Positions 40,696 through 46,546 of a stretch of DNA of 46,546 bases are shown here, piece after piece. The position numbers and the translations under genes were made by a program. How positions within the stretch are numbered: position 1 is the stretch's first letter; each line of letters starts with the position of its first letter. The DNA comes from Acidobacteriota bacterium (GTDB lineage: Bacteria; Actinomycetota; Acidimicrobiia; Spongiisociales; ZC4RG35), in contig JACZUI010000017.1 in assembly GCA_022573225.1 (NCBI GenBank), forward strand, positions 1 through 46,546, in the 5' to 3' direction. The notes under the pieces were generated by a model, which saw only the letters and a list, made by a program, of their open reading frames with translations, was not told the origin of the DNA and searched no databases.

Positions 40696-41733
40696 ATGCC
40701 CCCATTCGTGTTGCTTGATGTCGGCCGCCCGACGGAGGTCGACGTCACAATCGATCAGGGCGATGTCTGGATCGACTCGGCAAGTGTCGACTCGGCGCTC
40801 GGCTGGGAGCTGAAGCCAGAGGGATTTTGCAAGGACGACGTCTGCATCCCGGTCGCGAGCAACCCCGGCATAGTGAACAACGGAGAAATTCGCCTGGCAG
40901 CTCTCGCGGATCTGTTGAGACGACCCCTCGCTCTGTCCCTGGAGGAGCGAGCCGCATATCTCGGCCCACCGCGGGCCCTCTACGACCAAACCGTCGAGAC
41001 GCTGGACGCCCCGGACTTCACATTTCCCGATCTCGACGGCCACCCCCACTCGTTGTCGGAGCACCGCGGTTCAAAGGTGCTTCTGGCCGTCTGGGCCTCC
41101 TGGTGAGGCTGCCGCTACGACCTGCCCGGGTGGCAGGCTCTCTACGAGGAGCTGCAAAGCGAAGGCTTTGTGGTCATCACCGTCGCAGTGGACCGCGCCA
41201 GCGACGCCAGACCCTGGATAGAGAAAGCGGCGCCTACTCACCCGAGCCTTGTTGACGAAGCTCATCACCTTGGTGAGCTCTACAACATGGTGAATGTCCC
41301 GACTGTGGTGTGGATCGACGAGGAAGGTCGTATCGCCCGACCCAACGACGTGGCCTTCACCACAGAGTGGGGCGGCAAGTACGCCAAGGTTTCGACCGAC
41401 GAGCAGATGGCTCTGTTGCGCAGTTGGATTCGGGGCGAGACGCCGTCCCAACCCGAGGACGTGCTGCGCGGCCAGATCGCTGCGATGCCGGACGAATCCC
41501 AGGAGGCGCGGGCCCACTTTGGCCTGGGATGGTGGCTCCTCCAGTCGGGCCATACCGGCGCGGCCGAGCATCACTTCCACCTTGGCGGGGAACTAGCTCC
41601 GGATGACTTCATGATCCGACGGGGCACGATGCGCTTTCGCGAGTCCGATCCGTTTGGGGCCGAGTTCGTCCAGATGGTCGCCGACTGGCACGAACTCGGT
41701 CATTCTTACTACCTGCCCCTGCCGGTCGAGTAG
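40696..41733 (+). CDS. candidate selenoprotein: thioredoxin-fold redoxin with U-G-C motif
   Basis: A redoxin-like protein of 345 residues if the in-frame TGA at 41104-41106 is read as selenocysteine. The first 136 residues include CKDDVC (Cys45, Cys50) and the start of a thioredoxin domain (DAPDFTFPDLDG, then VLLAVWASW). The TGA (residue 137) falls at the redox Cys of the WxxWCxxC region and is followed by GCRYDLPGW, so the motif is U137-G138-C139. The frame stays open for 209 codons with typical features (VVITVAVDRASD, then the cis-Pro segment NVPTVVWIDEEGRIARP) and a helical C-terminus with one TPR-like unit. Ordinary gene calling would split it. Nonsense mutation is the alternative. Selenocysteine machinery must be elsewhere. 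Confidence 0.8.
41104..41139 (+). promoter_or_regulatory. candidate bacterial SECIS hairpin following the TGA
   Basis: After the TGA, CTGCC (41109-41113) pairs with GGCAG (41132-41136). Inside it ACCT (41120-41123) pairs with GGGT (41128-41131), leaving a GCCC loop and a 6-base bulge on the 5' side. The loop starts with G, 18 bases after the TGA. Bacterial SECIS elements lie just downstream of the codon and need a G in the apical loop. The fold was done by eye and its fit to the SelB consensus is not proven. Confidence 0.5.
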
Positions 41734-41752
41734 CCCTATCTCGAGTGCCCTG

Positions 41753-43576
41753 TCACTTATTCCTCTTGTGGCGACGGCGTTCACTCTCGGTGAGGTGACG
41801 CTTCCTCACCCGAATCGCCTCTGGGGTGATCTCGACCAACTCGTCGTCCGAGATCCACTCCATGGCCAGCTCCAACGTCAACACACGGGGAGGCTTGAGC
41901 TTGATGGCGTCGTCGGCGGCGTGAGTGCGAATGTTGGTCAGCTGCTTGCCCTTGGTGGCGTTGACCTGCATCTCCTCAGGTCGGGACGCCTCGCCGATGA
42001 TCATGCCTTCGTAAACGTCGACACCCGGTCCAAGAAACAACTCGCCGCGCTTCTGAAGGTTGTCGAGAGCGAAGCCGGTTGTGGCCCCGATCCGATCGGC
42101 AACCATGGCACCACCGATACGGTGTGGAAGCTCTCCTGCCCACGGTATCCAGCCCGCATGATGCTGATGCACCAGCGCGGTTCCTCGAGTGGCCGTCATC
42201 AGCAGCGAGCGAAACCCGAGCAGGCCGCGTGCCGGCGCCTCCAAGGTCACCACTGTTCTCCCGGTGTCACCAGGGCGTAGATCTGTGACTTTGCCTTTTC
42301 GAGGGGCGATGGCCTGGGTCACCGTGCCAACGTGATCGTCGGGAACATCGACGACGGCCCGCTCCAATGGCTCGTGAGGCTTGCCATCGACCTCACGAAT
42401 GATGACCTGCGGTCTGCTCACCTGTAGTTCGTAGCCCTCTCGCCGCATCGTCTCGATGAGGACGGCTAGCTGCAACTCGCCCCGGCCGGCCACCTCGATC
42501 ACCTCGGGTGACGCCGTGTTGCCGATCCGTATGGACACGTTGCCCAACACCTCGCGTTCGAGGCGGTCACGGAGCTGACGTGACGTGAGAAACTTGCCTC
42601 CGCCCGACAGCGGCGATGTGTTGACACCGAAGGTCATCCTGAGGACTGGCTCATCGACCTCGAGCCGCGGCAGGGGCTTTGGGTTGGTCGGGTCGGCCAG
42701 GGTGTCACCGATCTCCACCTCGGGAAACCCTGCAACGATGAATAGATCGCCGGCGCTCCGCTCGTCGACGTCAACCCTCCCCAGCCCGGCGAACCCCAAG
42801 AGCTGAGTGAGACGTCGCCGTAGCGGCGGCTCCTCTTCGTTCGAGTGACAAAGGGCAACCCGCTCCCCGCTGCGCAAAGTGCCTTCCACCACTCGGCCTA
42901 TCGCAAGACGCCCCAGGTAGTCGGAGGCGTCCAGGTTGGTGACGAGGGCCTGAAGCGGTGCGTCCGGATCGCCCGCAGGACCGGGGATCGCTTCGACGAT
43001 GGCGTCGAGCAGAGCGCTGAGATCAGCGTCGTCGTCGGGTATTCCGATTCCGGCAACGGCCCGGCCATGACGAGCAATGGTCGAGACTATGGGGAATTCG
43101 ATGTGTTCCTCCGCCGCACCAAGATCGAAGAACAGCTCGTACATATCGTCGACGACCTCGTCGATTCTGGCTTCCGGGCGATCGACCTTGTTGATCACGA
43201 CGACTGCGGGCAGTTGCAACGCCAGAGCCTTGGAGAGGACATAGCGAGTTTGAGGCATCGGGCCCTCTGCGGCATCGACGAGAAGCAGCACACCGTCGAC
43301 CAGCGCCAACGCCCTCTCCACCTCACCGCCGAAGTCGGCATGCCCCGGCGTGTCGACGAGGTTGATCTTGGTTCCCTTCCACTCCACAGAGGCCGCCTTG
43401 GCGAGGATGGTGATGCCCCGCTCGCGCTCCTGATCGCTCGAATCCATGACCCGGTCGACCCGCGTCTCGTGGGACGCGAACACACCGGTAGCACCGAGCA
43501 TCGCATCGACAAGAGTGGTCTTGCCATGGTCTACGTGCGCGATCAATGCGACATTGCGAAAAGGGGCTCCAGACAT
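41753..43576 (-). CDS. typA: translational GTPase TypA/BipA
   Basis: A ribosome-binding GTPase needed under stress and for ribosome assembly. The 607-residue protein starts [21 protein letters not shown] with G1, has the ERGITI switch, [16 protein letters not shown] and [11 protein letters not shown], and ends in the TypA-specific C-terminal domain ([16 protein letters not shown], then [14 protein letters not shown]). Upstream codons (to 43774) are not family-like. It converges on the candidate selenoprotein gene with a 19-base gap and follows tadG in the same direction. Confidence 0.94.
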   Translation of the reverse strand: MSGAPFRNVALIAHVDHGKTTLVDAMLGATGVFASHETRVDRVMDSSDQERERGITILAKAASVEWKGTKINLVDTPGHADFGGEVERALALVDGVLLLVDAAEGPMPQTRYVLSKALALQLPAVVVINKVDRPEARIDEVVDDMYELFFDLGAAEEHIEFPIVSTIARHGRAVAGIGIPDDDADLSALLDAIVEAIPGPAGDPDAPLQALVTNLDASDYLGRLAIGRVVEGTLRSGERVALCHSNEEEPPLRRRLTQLLGFAGLGRVDVDERSAGDLFIVAGFPEVEIGDTLADPTNPKPLPRLEVDEPVLRMTFGVNTSPLSGGGKFLTSRQLRDRLEREVLGNVSIRIGNTASPEVIEVAGRGELQLAVLIETMRREGYELQVSRPQVIIREVDGKPHEPLERAVVDVPDDHVGTVTQAIAPRKGKVTDLRPGDTGRTVVTLEAPARGLLGFRSLLMTATRGTALVHQHHAGWIPWAGELPHRIGGAMVADRIGATTGFALDNLQKRGELFLGPGVDVYEGMIIGEASRPEEMQVNATKGKQLTNIRTHAADDAIKLKPPRVLTLELAMEWISDDELVEITPEAIRVRKRHLTESERRRHKRNK

Positions 43577-43608
43577 GGAATTGGGGATGGTAATGCCCGA
43601 CCGGAGAT

Positions 43609-45408
43609 TCAGCGGATCAGAGTCGTCCTTGGATCGAAGTTGAAGGTGACCGCACGGCCAAACTCGGGTTTGATCACTAACAGACCTTGACCTCGTGCCA
43701 GGAGCCTGTAAGCGACCCATTGGGCTTCGGTCTGGTTCTGACCGCTGGTACCGGAGTAATCCGCCAGGGCCCAAGGCGTGAAGAAAACTCCCTCCATCTG
43801 GAGTTGCCCTTGACCCGCCCAGAAGTGGGTAAAGGGTGAGTCGGACCAGAGCGCCAGGTCGTCGAATGGGCCGCTATCCGGCGCAATCCAGACGAGGGCG
43901 CCATTGCCGCCGCCCGCTATGTCGATACTGGAGGTCTTTGACAGGTACACGGCGTTGTATTGGATACTTAGCGACGATTGTCCGCCCTTGGTGAAGGTCC
44001 CATCGCGGAAGAAAGTCCATCCCGGATTTCCTGCTGGACTCTGGATCTCAAGGGAGCCTTGCGACTTCACTTCAACATTGCCTTTGAAGATGACGTTTCT
44101 GCCGTTGATCGCGACATCTCCCTCCACGATGAAGTTGTCACAGTCGACGAATATGGGGCGGGAACCGCTGCCGACAGTGGCAGTCTCATCCGCTAGAACA
44201 TTGCAGGCCTTGCCCAGGTCTGCGACCCACGCAAGGCCGCCGGCCTTACCGGACTGACCCACGGTGTTGATCAGGTCATAGATGTTGGCTGCCGTTCCGT
44301 CCGTGCAGCCTGGAATGTCCTGCTCAGGGGCGGTGAGGGCGTCGACCGCCCATATCACCCCGGCCGGAGGCGAGGCGTAGTTACCCCAGCAATTGTATCT
44401 GTGATCGATAGGTGCCCTGGTAAGCCGTCCCGGAAGTGCCGTAGGCTCGGGGTTGGGCGGGTTGGCGCCACCCGCTCCAGCAGTGCAGGCCGGGAGGTTG
44501 CATCCCGGCGTACCCGGGGCAAGGACCTGGATATCGCCGCACCCGAAACCGCTGAAGAACCCCCCGACAGTCCCAATTCCGGTCTGGTTAGCGCAACCTA
44601 GGGGTCCGTCCGCTCTCAATACACCATTCGAACCGTCGATATCGATGACACCGTCGGCGGTGCATCCCGCGCTCCCATCGGAATCTGAGGCCGCGATCCC
44701 CGCAAGCAGACCCGTGCCGGCCTCGTTGATGACCGCGTTGACGCTGACCCCTCCGTTCCCTTGCACGAGGATCGCCTGGCACCCGAAGCGGTCGAGCACC
44801 AGAAGATTGAGCGGCACTCCACCCTCGTCCGGCAGGAAGGCAGTCGCCACCGTGCGCACCGTGGTGGTGCCCTGATCGAATCCGAGAAGCTGGGAAAAGA
44901 GTCCTTGGTGAATCGCACTCATCTCCACGCCGACGCGCTCACATGGATCGCCATCACTCGCCACGACAGGCTGGGAGGTAGTGACGCCGAGAATCCCGGA
45001 CGTCATCATGGGATCAGTGTCGGGCACCGGATATGTCACGGTGATGGTGAATCGACCAGAGAAGACGGTAAGAAAATCTGCCATCGTCGGATCACAAGTG
45101 GTGGAAAACGCAGGGGGTGCGCACCCCGAGTCATCCAGCGAATCGATGGCGTTAGCGTTGTTCTCAACATAGGCAAGGGCCGTCTCACAAGCTTTCTGTC
45201 CGGCCGTTGGTCCGGCCGCGCTGAATGCCGCCAGGCTTCCTGCGGCAGCTGCACTATCGGTGACCTTTTGATCAATGCTCCTGTCGGCGCGCATCGCAGC
45301 AAAATCGACAGCAATCGCCGAGGCTCCGAGCAGCATGAACAGGGCGGTCGCGAGCAGGATCATCGAGGCGCCCCGATCCGACGACTTGATGACAGGTCCT
45401 AGGTTCAT
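43609..45408 (-). CDS. TadG-like pilus/secretion-associated protein
   Basis: A 599-residue protein with the TadE/TadG N-terminal signal: SSDRGASMILLATALFMLLG and a membrane helix through residue 35, so the remainder is outside the cell. The central part is Cys- and Gly-rich. Residues about 440-520 look like a repetitive beta-strand region (FIVEGDVAINGRNVIFKGNV and following). No von Willebrand A domain is evident, so it differs from classic TadG. Its ATG overlaps the tadE stop by 4 bases. It is likely part of a Flp/Tad system whose other genes are elsewhere. Confidence 0.7.
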   Translation of the reverse strand: MNLGPVIKSSDRGASMILLATALFMLLGASAIAVDFAAMRADRSIDQKVTDSAAAAGSLAAFSAAGPTAGQKACETALAYVENNANAIDSLDDSGCAPPAFSTTCDPTMADFLTVFSGRFTITVTYPVPDTDPMMTSGILGVTTSQPVVASDGDPCERVGVEMSAIHQGLFSQLLGFDQGTTTVRTVATAFLPDEGGVPLNLLVLDRFGCQAILVQGNGGVSVNAVINEAGTGLLAGIAASDSDGSAGCTADGVIDIDGSNGVLRADGPLGCANQTGIGTVGGFFSGFGCGDIQVLAPGTPGCNLPACTAGAGGANPPNPEPTALPGRLTRAPIDHRYNCWGNYASPPAGVIWAVDALTAPEQDIPGCTDGTAANIYDLINTVGQSGKAGGLAWVADLGKACNVLADETATVGSGSRPIFVDCDNFIVEGDVAINGRNVIFKGNVEVKSQGSLEIQSPAGNPGWTFFRDGTFTKGGQSSLSIQYNAVYLSKTSSIDIAGGGNGALVWIAPDSGPFDDLALWSDSPFTHFWAGQGQLQMEGVFFTPWALADYSGTSGQNQTEAQWVAYRLLARGQGLLVIKPEFGRAVTFNFDPRTTLIR

Positions 45409-45914
45409 GGTGCTCTTTCGTACCGGGCGACAGCCGGCGCCGACAGCGTGACGTCCGTGGAGAACACAACCGCCTGGATCGAAGTGTCGCGTTGTGTCAC
45501 CACCTGGACGCGTGCCTCACCAGCTGGGCGACCATCACTAAAACACTCGAGAGCCGCCGGGGGAGCCGCCGGAGGATCCTCCGTTCCGGCGATATCCGTC
45601 ATTCGGAAGTATGTAGACCCGTCATAGTACGCAACACAGATGTACTGACCTTGAACAGACGTCTCTAGGTCTCCGAGAGCCGCCCCCCGGGCAACATCAC
45701 GCACGTTTCGGAGCCAAGTGATATCTGCTGCTCCGGGCAAGGTAGCTGCGAAGCGACTCGCCTCCCTAGCCGCGTTCTGAATCGAGTTCTGCTGACCGAA
45801 TGCGATGGCAGACGTGACGGTGCCGACCAGGAGCATCATCAGGAGCGTCAGCGTCAGGGCCAACTCGATCATGGCCGCTCCCCTATCGCGACTCGCATCG
45901 CGATGCCGCGTCAT
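45405..45914 (-). CDS. TadE-like minor pilin
   Basis: A 169-residue TadE-family protein (pseudopilin of Tad/Flp pili). It starts MTRHRDASRDRGAAMIELAL and continues with a membrane helix (TLTLLMMLLVGTVTSAIAFG), then a 110-residue extracytoplasmic part. The GAAMIE sequence with Glu is the prepilin-type processing and assembly site. The open frame continues upstream through a second, truncated TadE-like start; a GTG at 45986 is an alternative start that would fuse the two. Coupled to the tadG-like gene by a 4-base overlap. Confidence 0.75.
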   Translation of the reverse strand: MTRHRDASRDRGAAMIELALTLTLLMMLLVGTVTSAIAFGQQNSIQNAAREASRFAATLPGAADITWLRNVRDVARGAALGDLETSVQGQYICVAYYDGSTYFRMTDIAGTEDPPAAPPAALECFSDGRPAGEARVQVVTQRDTSIQAVVFSTDVTLSAPAVARYERAP

Positions 45915-45989
45915 TTGGCGCCTATCAGTCTCGAGTAGGGCGAACGCCATTTCCACGAGAGCCGCCCCTCGATCGGAGAACCTCACGCC
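45915..45989 (-). pseudogene. remnant of a second TadE-like pilin
   Basis: In the same frame just upstream of tadE lies RFSDRGAALVEMAFALLETD, which is the start of another TadE-type signal (DRGAALVE) broken off after five or six hydrophobic residues. Tad loci often carry two or three such genes in a row. I read this as a copy whose body was deleted and whose start now abuts the intact gene. Confidence 0.5.
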
Positions 45990-46189
45990 CGCTGATTCAC
46001 GATTCGCCGTAGACCTCCCAGGTCCGGTCAACAAAGCTACACCACGGAGAGTGGCAGTGGAAGGGAAACTTCTTCGCGCGACCAAAGACTGGAGATCGGT
46101 CGATGCCTTGGCACCACTCGCCGACATGGCGTCGCCGGATGTCGGTCCAGCCTTTTCAACCTAGTCCACGGGATAGGCTCGGTCCTCAG

Positions 46190-46546
46190 ATGGCACTTCC
46201 CGGCGTCCGGACCCAGGAGCTGTTCGCTCCGCTGGCAAAGGATTACGAGCGGTGGGCGGCGGTCCTGTCGATGGGCCAGGATGCTCGGTGGCGCCGTCGC
46301 ATGGTCGCGAACCTGGGTGTGGAGCCCGGAGACTGGGTACTGGATGTCGCCGCCGGCACCGGTTCAATAACCAGGCTGCTGCAAGCCCGCGGAGCAGAGG
46401 TAGTTTCACTGGATCTGACTGTCGTGATGCTGGCCCACGCCGTAGATCGAGGCGCGACCGGAGTGATTGCAACAGGGGAGGGGCTTCCCTTCCCGGACGC
46501 CTCCTTCGACGCGGTGACCTTCGGCTACTTGTTGCGTTACGTCGAA
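46190..46546 (+). CDS. UbiE/MenG-family methyltransferase, 5' part
   Basis: An open frame from the ATG at 46190 to the window edge (119 codons). It encodes a class I SAM methyltransferase start: LFAPLAKDYERWAAVLSMGQ, motif I WVLDVAAGTGSIT, VSLDLTVVML and ATGEGLPFPDASFDAVTFGY. This combination is typical of UbiE/MenG enzymes that methylate quinone precursors. It runs away from the tad genes. The remainder lies outside the window. Confidence 0.8.
   Translation, partial: MALPGVRTQELFAPLAKDYERWAAVLSMGQDARWRRRMVANLGVEPGDWVLDVAAGTGSITRLLQARGAEVVSLDLTVVMLAHAVDRGATGVIATGEGLPFPDASFDAVTFGYLLRYVE

Noticed and set aside
40045-41064. Long antisense frame of 339 codons over the oxidoreductase and selenoprotein genes
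   Set aside because: Both genes on the + strand carry clear family motifs; the antisense product has none.
41104-41106. TGA as a simple nonsense mutation or sequencing error
   Set aside because: Not fully excluded, but one TGA exactly at the redox Cys codon, no other damage, and a hairpin behind it make selenocysteine the better reading.
1-46546. CRISPR array, rRNA or tRNA genes
   Set aside because: No regularly spaced repeats and no recognisable rRNA or complete tRNA seen on either strand.

Overview
The window looks like chromosome of a high-GC actinobacterium, most likely class Acidimicrobiia. The basis is the gene set: a DUF3052 protein, a DUF222/HNH (13E12-type) gene, an InhA-like enoyl-ACP reductase, an F420-type deazaflavin oxidoreductase, a SepIVA-like DivIVA protein, Tad pilus genes, and the actinobacterial order coaD-sepIVA-yceD-rpmF-plsX-rnc-mutM-acyP-smc-ftsY. 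The class is an inference from gene content; no rRNA or tRNA gene was found.

Positions 1-8030 hold an integrated phage-like element, possibly cut by the left edge. A tyrosine integrase on the + strand faces a leftward operon of an excisionase-like HTH protein, a RepA-like ATPase with zinc knuckles, several very small Cys-rich proteins, an HK97-type major capsid protein, an unknown protein and a small HExxH (M41-like) protein. No portal, terminase, head protease or tail gene is visible. The layout recalls satellites and phiRv1/phiRv2-type elements rather than a full prophage.

Positions 8120-11381 hold an arginine cluster of the acetylated type: N-acetylornithine carbamoyltransferase, a fused N-acetylglutamate kinase/synthase, and argC. 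Then come a pyrimidine-nucleoside phosphorylase and etfBA. Positions 14.5-18.2 kb are a patchy zone with a methyltransferase, a VOC protein flanked by an imperfect repeat, an interrupted DUF222/HNH gene, DUF3052, a truncated PPOX-like gene and a Thr-rich lipoprotein.

Positions 18.2-31.2 kb are a leftward housekeeping block: recG, rsmD, coaD, sepIVA-like, yceD, rpmF, plsX, rnc, mutM, acyP, smc, ftsY, cdd. One + strand membrane-protein gene interrupts it. Rightward rpmB, a cold-shock-domain gene and a lone RAM-domain gene follow. Next come leftward hydrolase-murF-ddl, a + strand orphan histidine kinase, leftward fabI, and a set of small + strand genes.

The most exciting item is at 40696-41733. 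This thioredoxin-fold gene has an in-frame TGA exactly at the expected redox Cys (U-G-C) and an intact reading frame of 209 codons after it. A hairpin starts just downstream of the TGA. It is a strong candidate selenoprotein that ordinary gene calling splits in two. typA and a Tad pilus tadE/tadG pair follow, and a UbiE-like methyltransferase runs off the right edge.
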